Notes: generated from the letters alone by a model not told the origin. Positions 1 to 8,239 are shown, numbered from the stretch's first letter. The stretch: DNA of 11,683 bases from Isotricha intestinalis (GCA_023807065.1 JAJJLU010001018.1:1-11683); one strand, 5' to 3'. Program-made: numbers and translations.

Positions 1-33
1 GATTGGGGATTGGGCCCAATCCCCCCTACCCCC
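1..33. repeat. left telomere with inverted (fold-back) cap
   Basis: Bases 15-33 are the C-rich strand expected at a left chromosome end: CCCAATCCCC followed by a degenerate CCTACCCCC. They are complementary to the GGGGATT repeat at the right end. Bases 1-14 are in the opposite sense (GATTGGGGATTGGG), so the first 24 bases contain a perfect 20-bp palindrome centred between 14 and 15. The C-rich part is much shorter and less regular than the right telomere. The inverted cap could be an amplification or assembly chimera (copying of a folded G overhang) or, less likely, a real hairpin end. Confidence 0.75.
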
Positions 34-122
34 ATTTTCAAATGGAACATTTGTTATAAAAATAATGATTATTATTTTTATTTTTTAAATTTATTTTAAA
101 TAAATTAAAATTTTTTTTTATA
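34..122 (+). promoter_or_regulatory. subtelomeric leader of the KATNIP-like gene
   Basis: These 89 bp between telomere and start codon must hold any promoter and 5' UTR of the first gene. They are almost pure A/T except for a small perfect inverted repeat at 39-53 (CAAATG, GAA spacer, CATTTG) next to the telomere. An in-frame TGA at 66-68 precedes the gene. No recognisable core promoter element stands out from the AT background, so regulatory function is inferred from position only. Confidence 0.35.
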
Positions 123-2966
123 ATGGAAAAAAAAAATTATAAATTTCAAAATCAATTTCCTAATAACAATCAAGAAAATGAGATGAATAAAGAAAATAGA
201 ATAAAAGGTCTTTATACAACAATAATAAAAACAAATAAAAAAAATTATACAAATATGAATGAATATAATAAATCATCATCAAGAGAACAAAAGCAGAAAA
301 AAATAAATAATATTGAAAAAGATGAAAGAAAAAATTCAATTTTAAAAACTTCATATATAAAAACAGAAGGAAATGAAAATGAAAACTCTCCAATTCATAT
401 TAAATCGATTAATACGGCTTCTAATTCAGAAACTCCAAAATCAAATAATAAAATATTAAATGTTAAAGTTCAAGAAACAGGTAATTTTAATTCTAATAAA
501 AATATAAAAAATATAAATAATATTAATTCAAATAGAAATTTAAGACATTCAACTAGTTTAAGTAGTTCTAAAATAAATGAAAAAATGAAAATTAATTTAT
601 ATTCAGGAAATAAATATAATTCTGTTAATAATAAAAATTATAGAAATGATTCTAACAATAAATTATTTAATTCTTGTATTAATTTTAATAGTAGTTTTAA
701 AAATAAAAAAGACAAACATTTTAGTAATAAAATTTTAAATAAAAATAAACAAAAAATAAAAATTAATAATGAATCAAAAAAACATAAATCAGAAATAAAA
801 TCATTTAGTATAAGTCAAAATAACAAAAATATAAATAATATATCTAAAAAAGATTCAAATTCTTTAAGTAAAAAAAATATAAGGAATAAAACATCAAATA
901 GTAGTATATCAAATAATGGAAATTATAATTATCAAAATGAAAATTATAAAAGAAAAAGTGATAGGAATGTATCATTAAGAAAAGAAAATAAATCTTTAAA
1001 TAAAATTCATTCACCTAATATTCATCATTATAATTATACTACTTTAAGTTCAAGAATTAAAAGTTCTGTTTCTACTTTATCTTCTACAAATTCTTCAAGT
1101 TCATTAAATAAATATAAATGTCCAATTGTTTCTTTAACTGCAATTAAACAAAAATTTTTTAGTTCATCAAATAATAATAATAATGATAATATTAATAATA
1201 ATAATGAAATTGTTAATAATAATAATTTTAATAAAAGTAATAATAATAATCATAATAATTTAGGTAATTATTTATTGACTGATATTTCATCAAATTCTAA
1301 AAAAAAAAAAATTAATAATTATAGTGTTATTACTTTAATTATTATATCAAATTGGGGAGATTTAAATAAAGTTGGAATTACAGAAATTCAATTATTTGAT
1401 AATAAAAAAAGGAAAATCCCAATTTCTGAAGTTCATGTATTTAATGGAAATGAAGAAAATATTTCAAGAATACATAATAATAAATATCATACTTTAAATG
1501 ATCGAGATATGTGGATTTCTTCTTATGATAGTCAATCAGATAAAAAAATAAAAATAGAAATGTATATTTTAAATAATAAATATAATTCAATTGATAAAAT
1601 TGATTATATTCAAATTTGGAATTATAATGGAAGAGAATTAAATAAAGGAATAAAAGAAATTGAAATAATGAAAAAGAATATAAAATGTTGGAAAGGAATT
1701 ATTCCTAAAGGAGAATATAATATTAAAAATGATTATTCTTTTAAAATTCAATTAAATGAAAAAGATATTAATATGAGTGATACATTAACAAATAATTCAT
1801 ATCATAAAAGAAATTTTTATTTAAGTTTATTAAAGCAAAATAAAACAAAAAATAAATTAAGTTTTTCTCAAAGTGATTTTAATGATTCTAAAAATCAAAT
1901 AACAAGTAATAGAAATGAAAAATATTATATTAATTTTCATAAAATTAGAATCCAATTTTTATCTAATTATGGTCATCATTTTTTTATAGGATTAACAGGA
2001 ATAAATTTAATAGATAAAAATGATAAAATAATAAATATTGAAGAAGCTGTTTCAATTGGAGCTCTTCCTAAAGATTTAAGAACAATATATAATAATGATA
2101 ATGAATTTAGAGTTTTTGAAAATACTTTTTCAAATATAAATAATACTATTGATGAAAATTGTATGTGGTTAACTATTAAAAATCCAAAACCTTTTTTGGA
2201 AATTGTTTTTGAAAAAGAAATGAATTTGAGTAGAATTGATTTTTGGAATTATAATGAACCTTTTTCTTTAGATAAAGGAGTTAAAGAATTTGAAATTATT
2301 ATTGATGATGAAAAAATTTATAATGTTATTGTTTGGAAAGGCTTAGGTATTGATTATTATAATATTTATCAAAAGATTAATTTTTATGATTTGGATTTTA
2401 GAAAAGAAAAAAAATTTAGTATTGATTATAATATTAAAAGTTATCCTATTGGATTTGTTTTTAAAATAATTTTTATTAATAATTATGGAGATAAAAATTA
2501 TATTTCTTTGAAAAACATTATTTTTTATGATAAAAATAATGTGGATTTAAATCATGAAGTTAAATATAATAAAATTACTTTTAGTAATGAAGAAAATGCT
2601 ATTTATTCTTATCAATATTTAGATTATAAAAAAAATGAAAATTCAATATGTAATAATTTACTATTTATTTGTTTTGAAGAATTAGTACAAGTTAAATATA
2701 TTAAAATTATAAATAAAAAAGAAAAATTATCTCAAAACACAAAAACAATTCAAATTTATTGTGATGATATTTTGATATTTGAAGGAAATATAAATCAATG
2801 TAATGAAAGTATTATATCTTTTGAAAGTGATTATAATAAAATTGACAAAAAAATAAAAAAAGATAAAATAATACCTTTAAATTCAATAGATTTAAAAGAA
2901 CGAAATATATATAGAAAATTAAAAATAAACAATGGATATATGTTAGTTTTAGAGAAAGAACCTTAA
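123..2966 (+). CDS. KATNIP-like katanin-interacting protein
   Basis: This 947-residue protein is probably a ciliary or basal-body microtubule protein of the KATNIP (KIAA0556) family, which in animals binds katanin and is linked to cilium function. Residues 1-395 are low-complexity (Asn, Lys, Ser) with a poly-Asn stretch near 350-380. The rest holds three copies of a beta-rich module. Copy A spans about 405-530, with SNWG at 409-412, WNYNG at 499-503 and WKG from Trp523. Copy B spans about 608-745, with SNYG, GLTGINLID, MWL (Trp682), WNYNEP at 708-713 and VWKG (Trp738). Copy C, about 780-905, keeps NNYGD but has lost the WNY and WKG motifs. The MWL-WNYN-KG order is the recognisable KATNIP-domain signature. 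The start is the first ATG after an in-frame TGA at 66-68, and the stop is TAA. The protein is shorter than animal KATNIP (about 1,600 residues). Family assignment rests on motif recall, not a search. Confidence 0.85.
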   Translation: MEKKNYKFQNQFPNNNQENEMNKENRIKGLYTTIIKTNKKNYTNMNEYNKSSSREQKQKKINNIEKDERKNSILKTSYIKTEGNENENSPIHIKSINTASNSETPKSNNKILNVKVQETGNFNSNKNIKNINNINSNRNLRHSTSLSSSKINEKMKINLYSGNKYNSVNNKNYRNDSNNKLFNSCINFNSSFKNKKDKHFSNKILNKNKQKIKINNESKKHKSEIKSFSISQNNKNINNISKKDSNSLSKKNIRNKTSNSSISNNGNYNYQNENYKRKSDRNVSLRKENKSLNKIHSPNIHHYNYTTLSSRIKSSVSTLSSTNSSSSLNKYKCPIVSLTAIKQKFFSSSNNNNNDNINNNNEIVNNNNFNKSNNNNHNNLGNYLLTDISSNSKKKKINNYSVITLIIISNWGDLNKVGITEIQLFDNKKRKIPISEVHVFNGNEENISRIHNNKYHTLNDRDMWISSYDSQSDKKIKIEMYILNNKYNSIDKIDYIQIWNYNGRELNKGIKEIEIMKKNIKCWKGIIPKGEYNIKNDYSFKIQLNEKDINMSDTLTNNSYHKRNFYLSLLKQNKTKNKLSFSQSDFNDSKNQITSNRNEKYYINFHKIRIQFLSNYGHHFFIGLTGINLIDKNDKIINIEEAVSIGALPKDLRTIYNNDNEFRVFENTFSNINNTIDENCMWLTIKNPKPFLEIVFEKEMNLSRIDFWNYNEPFSLDKGVKEFEIIIDDEKIYNVIVWKGLGIDYYNIYQKINFYDLDFRKEKKFSIDYNIKSYPIGFVFKIIFINNYGDKNYISLKNIIFYDKNNVDLNHEVKYNKITFSNEENAIYSYQYLDYKKNENSICNNLLFICFEELVQVKYIKIINKKEKLSQNTKTIQIYCDDILIFEGNINQCNESIISFESDYNKIDKKIKKDKIIPLNSIDLKERNIYRKLKINNGYMLVLEKEP
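1166..1260 (+). repeat. AAT trinucleotide tract coding poly-Asn
   Basis: Imperfect runs of AAT in frame encode clusters of asparagine interrupted by Asp, Ile, Glu, Lys and His. They sit between the disordered N-terminal region and the first folded module of the KATNIP-like protein. Such tracts are typical of very AT-rich protist genomes and are prone to length change. Confidence 0.8.
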
Positions 2967-3173
2967 ATAACAAATTAAAAAGGATAAATAATAATATAAA
3001 TAAATTAATAATTGTCATATATAAAAAAACCAATAACACCTTTTTTCTTAAAAGAGAAAAAATAAAAATTAAAAATTAAAAATTAAAAACATAAAATCTG
3101 AAACGTTCAAGCAATAAATAATTAAAAATTAAAAAGTAAAAACCTTTTTTGGAAAAAAAAAAACCTTAAAAAA
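2967..3173. other. convergent intergenic spacer with AAAAATT repeats
   Basis: These 207 bp separate the 3' ends of the KATNIP-like gene (+) and the scramblase gene (-), and so must contain both 3' UTRs. They hold three tandem AAAAATT units at 3064-3084, related ATTAAAAATTAAAAA sequence at 3121-3135, and a T6-GG-A11 segment at 3145-3163. AATAAA-like strings occur but are too common at this base composition to call a poly(A) signal. No ORF is supported. Confidence 0.6.
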
Positions 3174-5054
3174 TTATTGAGCCATTCCAGAAACAAATTC
3201 ATACATAATTACTCCAGCGATAATATAAAATTTATCAGCAGAATTTGCATTATTAGGGAACTCAATTTGATAATGAGGAGTAATTCGTTCAAAAGAACAA
3301 CAACCCCCACAACAACATTTACAGGCACAACAATCTTTTTCTAATTTTTCAGAACAAATCCCATTTGGAATTAAAATTTTACCAGATGATTCTCCTTGGT
3401 CATTAAATATAATTAAATGAAAATCTGAATTACATTCTTTACAACATTCATCACAACAACCACAATTGCATCCTAAAAATCTACAATTATAATCTTTATC
3501 ACAATTATTTTCAGAACGTCCAATAATCCATTTTACTTGTTTGTCCTTATTATATATTTCTATTTGATCATAACAAGATGAATAACAAGTACATATTGGA
3601 TTATAACATATTGAAGATTTATTTATTGTACTTCCTATATTTTCTCCATAATTAAAACTAGGATTTTTAGGATTATCATTTATTGTTAAATTAAAAATAT
3701 TTGAACAAACACAACATTTACATCCAAAAGGTAATAAACATGATTGACAACCTTTTTGATATTTTATTCCTTGAGTAAAAAATGGTTTAGAATCTTTAAT
3801 ATAATCTAATTGAAAATATATGAAATCATTACATGCATATGAACAACATAAACATGGTAATATTTGACAATAACAGAATTTACATGTATCATAACAACAT
3901 TTTCCAGATGTATAATTTTTAGACACTGTAAATAACGTTTTAACCTTTTTATCTTCTGTTAAATAATATATTTTATATGAAGGAGAATTACATGATTGAC
4001 AATGAGTAAATTGAAAAATATTTTTTTCTACTCCTATATATATAGTTTTTATATCTTCTAAATCTCTATTTATATTTAATGAGTAATTTTCAAGATTTAA
4101 TGGCATCCTTTCTGGCAATTCATTATTTTGATTTAATGGAAATAACTTTTGACCATTTACTTCATTATCTTTTTTATTAAATGAATGAATTGAATTACTC
4201 TTATTGAGATTGTTATTATTATTATTATTGTTTATATTATTGGAATGAATTAACTTATCATCACTTATTAATTCCTTGTTGTGATTATTTGCTTCTTGGT
4301 TTTTTTTGTTGTCTTCTTCAATTAAAGTTTTTTCAGGCATTCTATTATCTAATGGATTTTTTGTTATGTAATTTAAATTGCTATTATTATTATTATTAAC
4401 ATTATTATTATTATTATTATTAACATTATTATTAGTATTATTATTATTGTCCACTTTATATATCATACTTGGATTATTTTCTTTAAAAGGATTATTTTTC
4501 ATGAATCTACTACCTTTCATTTTTACATCATTTTCTCCTTCTATAGGTATACTAATTTTAATTTGGTTTAAATTTTTTTTTTCTTTTTCTTTTAAATTAT
4601 TCATTATTTTAAAATCTTCAATCATATCTCCTTTATCAGTCGTCCCAAACATATAATTACGATCGAATGAATTTTCTTCTTCTTTATGTATTTCATTTTT
4701 ATTATCTTCTTCTTGATTCTTTATTTCGCTTTTATTATCTTCATTATTAAATAGTCCAAAATTATCATCATCTTGATTATTTGGTTCATCTTTCTTTTCA
4801 TTTTGATTATTTAGTTTTATAATATTTTCTTCTTGATTAATTGGATCTATTTTATTTTCTTCTTTATTAATTTCCTCTATTTTAATATCTTCTTCATTAA
4901 TTGGTTTTCTAGAATCATTTTCAACATTCTTTAAATGTGATTCTCTCATTTTTTTACTCAAATTGCTTTTTTTTAAATTTGATTTTCCATCATTCTCGCT
5001 TAAATAACTATTATTAATTGTTCCGTCTGAACTTTCTTCTTTATTATTCTCCAT
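3174..5054 (-). CDS. cysteine-rich phospholipid scramblase family protein
   Basis: This 626-residue protein has a C-terminal half that resembles the PLSCR/scramblase family (tubby-like beta barrel around a C-terminal hydrophobic helix). Family members are implicated in calcium-triggered movement of lipids between leaflets or in lipid and membrane-linked signalling. Residues 1-330 are disordered: an acidic decapeptide repeat at about 51-130 and poly-Asn runs near 203-228 and 274-283. The domain covers about 335-625, with about 39 cysteines from residue 352 on and none before. Clusters include CCYDTCKFCYC near 386-396 and a CC-rich stretch at 575-586. The order then follows scramblases: HYQIEFP near 594-600 and a terminal hydrophobic segment at about 608-624 (YIIAGVIMYEF). 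The acidic residues I recall in the PLSCR1 calcium loop before the IQFP-like motif seem replaced by Thr-Pro-His, so calcium response may differ. The stop is TAA and the start is the first ATG of the frame. Confidence 0.83.
   Translation of the reverse strand: MENNKEESSDGTINNSYLSENDGKSNLKKSNLSKKMRESHLKNVENDSRKPINEEDIKIEEINKEENKIDPINQEENIIKLNNQNEKKDEPNNQDDDNFGLFNNEDNKSEIKNQEEDNKNEIHKEEENSFDRNYMFGTTDKGDMIEDFKIMNNLKEKEKKNLNQIKISIPIEGENDVKMKGSRFMKNNPFKENNPSMIYKVDNNNNTNNNVNNNNNNNVNNNNNSNLNYITKNPLDNRMPEKTLIEEDNKKNQEANNHNKELISDDKLIHSNNINNNNNNNNLNKSNSIHSFNKKDNEVNGQKLFPLNQNNELPERMPLNLENYSLNINRDLEDIKTIYIGVEKNIFQFTHCQSCNSPSYKIYYLTEDKKVKTLFTVSKNYTSGKCCYDTCKFCYCQILPCLCCSYACNDFIYFQLDYIKDSKPFFTQGIKYQKGCQSCLLPFGCKCCVCSNIFNLTINDNPKNPSFNYGENIGSTINKSSICYNPICTCYSSCYDQIEIYNKDKQVKWIIGRSENNCDKDYNCRFLGCNCGCCDECCKECNSDFHLIIFNDQGESSGKILIPNGICSEKLEKDCCACKCCCGGCCSFERITPHYQIEFPNNANSADKFYIIAGVIMYEFVSGMAQ
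4203..4449 (-). repeat. ATT/AAT tracts coding poly-Asn (two clusters)
   Basis: Two trinucleotide clusters, about 4203-4240 and 4376-4449, encode asparagine runs (about residues 272-283 and 203-228) in the disordered N-terminal half of the scramblase-family protein. They are the same kind of tract as in the KATNIP-like gene and the 450-residue gene. Confidence 0.75.
4665..4904 (-). repeat. coding minisatellite: eight degenerate 30-bp (10-residue) units
   Basis: Residues about 51-130 of the scramblase-family protein form eight consecutive decapeptides. Examples are PINEEDIKIE, EINKEENKID, PINQEENIIK, LNNQNEKKDE, PNNQDDDNFG, LFNNEDNKSE and IKNQEEDNKN, with a last unit of looser phase. The shared theme is hydrophobic-Asn-Gln/Glu-Glu-Glu-Asn. 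At DNA level the unit is 30 bp, best conserved between about 4790 and 4904. This suggests growth by tandem duplication. Confidence 0.75.
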
Positions 5055-5537
5055 AATTTAATATTATATTCTTTATTATTAAATATTTTATAGGCAATTA
5101 CTATTTTATATAAATTTTAAAGATTATTGATTTAATTAATTAAAAAAATCATAATTTAGATATTAATAAATCAAATAATAATGTTGATGAAGTATAATTA
5201 TCATTTCTTTTATTATCAACTGATAAAAGAAATATTTAATATATTCAAGAAATTATAATATCTTAAATCAATGATTTGGGAATTTTACTTTAATATTTTT
5301 CTTTTTTATAATAAATCTTTCTTTTTTGTACTTCCTTAAAGTTGATAATTTAAGTTCTATTTTTTAATATTCAAAATTGAAATTTATAATTTTAGTTTTA
5401 GAAGATTTGATTATTATTAAAATGAATTAAAAGAAAAAAAAAAGGAATATAAAATTATTAAACATTAAATTTAAGGAAATCAAAAAATAAAAAAAAAAAT
5501 TTAATTTTCAAAAATTAAATAAAAGTTAAATTTATTC
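5055..5537. other. intergenic region with two inverted repeats
   Basis: These 483 bp lie upstream of the scramblase gene and downstream of the 214-residue gene. I see no ORF with coding character on either strand and no tRNA-like fold. Two inverted repeats stand out. One is a perfect 11-bp stem at 5203-5213 / 5223-5233 with a 9-base loop, about 150 bp upstream of the scramblase ATG. The other is a perfect 10-bp stem at 5499-5508 / 5511-5520 with a 2-base spacer, 17 bp beyond the stop codon of the neighbouring gene. Confidence 0.55.
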
Positions 5538-6182
5538 TTAAATTTTTATTTTTGGTAATATGTCATTTTTAATTTCATCGAATATACTTTTATTTAAGAA
5601 TAAATATTTCTTTTTACATTCTTCCAAAGGAAATAAATATTCTGAAACCTTTCTTTTTCTTTCAGAAATTTTATTACAAGTTTTAAAACCTTTAATTTTT
5701 ATAAATTTTTGTCTACAATTATTTTTCACTGTATTTTTATTTTCAGTATATTTTAAATTGTTAACTAAATTTTTTTTTTCAGTATTATTTTTAATATAAT
5801 TACTTTCTTCTTTCTTAATAATATCAAAAGAAGAATTAATTGCTTGAAATTTATTTGTTCTTATATGTAAAATACTTGATTTAATAGGTTCTTCATCTAT
5901 AAAATCATAAACATAAATTTGTTTTCTAATATTTGTTTTTTCATTATTAGGATAATCTGAGAAAATAAAATCATTACTTAAACTTTTTTTATGATCTTCA
6001 ATTGCAGTGTTTATTGTATTTTTATTTGATTTTTTATCAATTAATTTTGCAATGGTATAATTTACTTTGAATAATTTTGCATTGTTTTTTCTTGGAGTAT
6101 TAATATTATAAAGAGTTGAAATTGTTTTTGTTTGATTTATTTTTAAATATTGATTAAAGTTTATGTTATTTTGTTTATTCAT
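5538..6182 (-). CDS. hypothetical basic protein, 214 residues
   Basis: I do not recognise this protein. It is rich in Lys, Asn and Ile, has no predicted signal peptide or membrane segment, and only two or three cysteines. A compact acidic-aromatic patch (VYDFIDEEP, about 91-99) lies in the middle. A basic cluster (SERKRKV, about 173-179) that could be a nuclear localisation signal precedes a more hydrophobic C-terminus (YLFPLEECKKKYLFLNKS, about 182-199). The composition differs clearly from the T-rich flanks, the frame is open for 214 codons and it ends in TAA, so it is probably a real gene. The start ATG is followed by a normal Asn/Lys-rich stretch. Its large spacers on both sides (483 and 458 bp) suggest an independent transcription unit. 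Confidence 0.7.
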   Translation of the reverse strand: MNKQNNINFNQYLKINQTKTISTLYNINTPRKNNAKLFKVNYTIAKLIDKKSNKNTINTAIEDHKKSLSNDFIFSDYPNNEKTNIRKQIYVYDFIDEEPIKSSILHIRTNKFQAINSSFDIIKKEESNYIKNNTEKKNLVNNLKYTENKNTVKNNCRQKFIKIKGFKTCNKISERKRKVSEYLFPLEECKKKYLFLNKSIFDEIKNDILPKIKI

Positions 6183-6640
6183 TGTTTTATAGATTTATTT
6201 TTCAGTTTAAATAACTCAAAAATGGTCTTAAAAATAATTAATTATTTTTTAATTTATTTATTATTGTTAGTTATTTTTATATTTTATTATTTATAATTAA
6301 AGTTAATATTTAAAAAATTCAAAAAGAAAGTTCAAATAAAAAGTTCTCAATTGCCATTTAATTATTTAAATTCTTTTAAAAATTTAGATTATAATTTTTC
6401 TTTTTTTACATCATTCATTCCACTAGGAACCTTTATATTTTAAAAATATTGTTTAGAGGTATACACTTTTTTTATTTGATAAATTATTTTAATGCTTCTT
6501 TTTACATCATATCAAATAAGAAAAATCTTTAAAATAAATCTCTTTTTTAAAAATATTTGAACAAAAATGGATATGTTGAATTAATTGTTGATTTTAGATT
6601 AACGATATTATCAAAAATAATCGCTAAAATCATAATCCAT
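6183..6640. other. intergenic region, mostly featureless
   Basis: These 458 bp upstream of the 214-residue gene are T-rich and carry no convincing gene. A direct repeat TTTTTACATCAT occurs at 6403-6414 and 6499-6510. A 24-codon + strand ORF (6222-6296) would encode a wholly hydrophobic peptide but is expected by chance in T-rich DNA. The right end holds a larger imperfect hairpin (6590-6631) just past the stop of the MORN gene. Confidence 0.5.
6590..6631 (-). terminator. imperfect hairpin 3' of the MORN gene
   Basis: GATTTTAG (6590-6597) is complementary to CTAAAATC (6624-6631). Inside, CGAT..TTAT (6603-6611) pairs with ATAATCG (6617-6623), with a 2-base bulge around a CAAAA loop and a 5-base bulge on one side. 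In transcript sense it begins about 9 bases after the MORN stop codon. A role in 3'-end formation or RNA stability is only inferred from position. Confidence 0.3.
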
Positions 6641-7648
6641 TTAATTTTTTCTGTTAAATAAATCTAAATTTTTTTCTATTTCATTAAAAATTTTTGCATT
6701 ATTAAATTTAAAAGTCATATCAATCAAATCTAAAGAATCATCATAAAAAGAATCAAATTTAATATTATTATCACAAAAATATTTCATTTCTTTAAAAATA
6801 TTAAAAGTATCAGTAAAATAATCTTCTTGCATAATAATATTTCTAAACATTTGCATATCATTGATAACATTTTCATATTTATTTTTATCAATATTATTTT
6901 TATAAGAAATAATACTACCATTATTATCAAATTCACAATATAATATTGAACTTAAAATACCATCTTCATTATATAAACAAATATATCCATTTATAAATTT
7001 ATCATTTATGACTTTACCATATATTAATTGGTCTTCAGTTGAATTATAAAAAAAAACATTATCTCCAAATTTTTTACCATTTTTATCAAAAAAACCATGA
7101 TAAACATAATAATCATTTTGTTTTTTAGATAAATAAGTTCCATATTTTAAATTATCTAATTCAAATAATCCAATAAAAACATCAAAATTTGCATTATCAA
7201 AATTGTTAAAAGGAATTGCATTTATATTTTCATTTAACCATAAATAAACACCTTTTTCATTTTTTATATTTTTTTTCCATATTCCGAAATAAAATTGATA
7301 AATAATATTTTTTTTATCTTTTGATATTTCTGGATTATATTCATAATAACCATGATTATCTCTTAAATTTTCTTTAAATATTCCTAAATATTTTTCTCCA
7401 TTTTCATATGTTAAAAATCCATATCCTTCTTTTTCAAAATTTTTATTTAATGAACCTATATATTTTATTTTGTTTCTATTTATTTCACAAATAAAGTTTG
7501 TCAATGAATTATCTTTTAATTTCTTTATTTTTATGCCATCTTCTTTATATTCATTATTTTCATTTATTGATGATAGTATATTTAATTTGTTTAATTCAAT
7601 TGATAAAATTTCTTTTTTTGAGTTAGCCTTTGGGATATAATTTTCCAT
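6641..7648 (-). CDS. MORN-repeat protein
   Basis: This 335-residue protein has about six MORN-type repeats (membrane occupation and recognition nexus), which form an elongated beta meander. In protists such proteins often sit at the cell cortex, basal bodies or axoneme, or bind phospholipid membranes. The best copy starts at Tyr63 (YIGSLNKNFEKEGYGFLTY), followed by YLGIFKENLRDNHGYYEY at about 87-104. More divergent copies lie near 119-137 (FGIWKKNIKNEKGVYLW), 156-174 (FIGLFELDNLKYGTYLS), 181-201 (YHGFFDKNGKKFGDNVFFY) and 207-226 (IYGKVINDKFINGYICLY). Residues 1-55 and 250-335 lie outside the repeats. The latter is predicted helical and rich in Phe/Asp/Asn. No catalytic domain is fused. The stop is TAA. 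MORN identity is clear from the YxGxF and GxG spacing, but the cellular role is unknown. Confidence 0.82.
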   Translation of the reverse strand: MENYIPKANSKKEILSIELNKLNILSSINENNEYKEDGIKIKKLKDNSLTNFICEINRNKIKYIGSLNKNFEKEGYGFLTYENGEKYLGIFKENLRDNHGYYEYNPEISKDKKNIIYQFYFGIWKKNIKNEKGVYLWLNENINAIPFNNFDNANFDVFIGLFELDNLKYGTYLSKKQNDYYVYHGFFDKNGKKFGDNVFFYNSTEDQLIYGKVINDKFINGYICLYNEDGILSSILYCEFDNNGSIISYKNNIDKNKYENVINDMQMFRNIIMQEDYFTDTFNIFKEMKYFCDNNIKFDSFYDDSLDLIDMTFKFNNAKIFNEIEKNLDLFNRKN

Positions 7649-8239
7649 CTTATTTATTAATTATTTTAAATATTTTTTATTAAGATATAATTTCTTTTTA
7701 TTTTTAAATGATCTTTGTTAAAAATATTAAATAAGTATTTAATTATATGAAATTTAAATATCATAGCAAACTGGTTAGATTTTTCTTCTTTTTTATCAAT
7801 ATTTTTATTAAATAATACCTGATTTTATGCTTATTTTTTGTTCAAATCCTTTTAAATTTTTAAAATTTCATTGAAGAAAAAAAAAATATTTTATTATAAA
7901 TGAAAATTTCTTTATATTAATTCATCAAATTGTATATATTTCAAGCCAAATGAAGGAAATAATTATTATATAAATGAAAAAAGTTTAAATTATCATCAAT
8001 CTTTCACATTATTTTATTTTATTTTCTTAATTGATATTTTTGATTAGGTTATTTAGAAAAGAATATTAAAATATGATAAAACAAGTTAAATTCAATTTTA
8101 AAATAGAATTTTACATAAAATAAATTATTCTCAAAATCCATTTATTTTACATTATAAATTTACATTAAAATAATATTTCAATATTAAATTAAGAATAAAA
8201 TTTATTATTTTTTAATTTTATTGAGTTTTAAATAAAACT
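7649..8239. other. longest intergenic region, no gene seen
   Basis: These 591 bp lie between the MORN start and the stop of the PX-BAR gene. They have many stops in all frames and no ORF with coding bias. Isolated A-box-like (7764-7778) and B-box-like (7840-7849) strings do not make a tRNA fold. At the right end AGTTTTA-AA-TAAAACT (8224-8239) forms a perfect 7-bp inverted repeat directly abutting the PX-BAR stop codon. Confidence 0.5.

Noticed and set aside
160..393. Minus-strand ORF of 77 codons rich in Phe/Leu/Tyr
   Set aside because: It is the reverse shadow of the Lys/Asn-rich start of the KATNIP-like gene.
1160..1260. CRISPR-like or satellite array suggested by regular AAT runs
   Set aside because: It is an in-frame poly-Asn coding tract without repeat-spacer structure.
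2812..3039. Minus-strand ORF of 75 codons across the end of the first gene
   Set aside because: Its Phe/Leu-rich composition comes from the reverse of A-rich coding and 3' sequence, with no recognisable domain.
4378..4656. Plus-strand ORF of 92 codons with poly-Leu
   Set aside because: It is the antisense shadow of the poly-Asn tracts in the scramblase-family gene.
6222..6296. 24-codon + strand ORF coding a wholly hydrophobic peptide
   Set aside because: T-rich spacer DNA yields Leu/Ile/Phe-rich ORFs by chance, and there is no other coding evidence.
7764..7849. A-box-like TAGCAAACTGGTTAG and B-box-like GTTCAAATCC, hinting at a tRNA or Pol III gene
   Set aside because: The boxes are about 76 bp apart, the T stem and D stem do not pair, and no acceptor stem is found.
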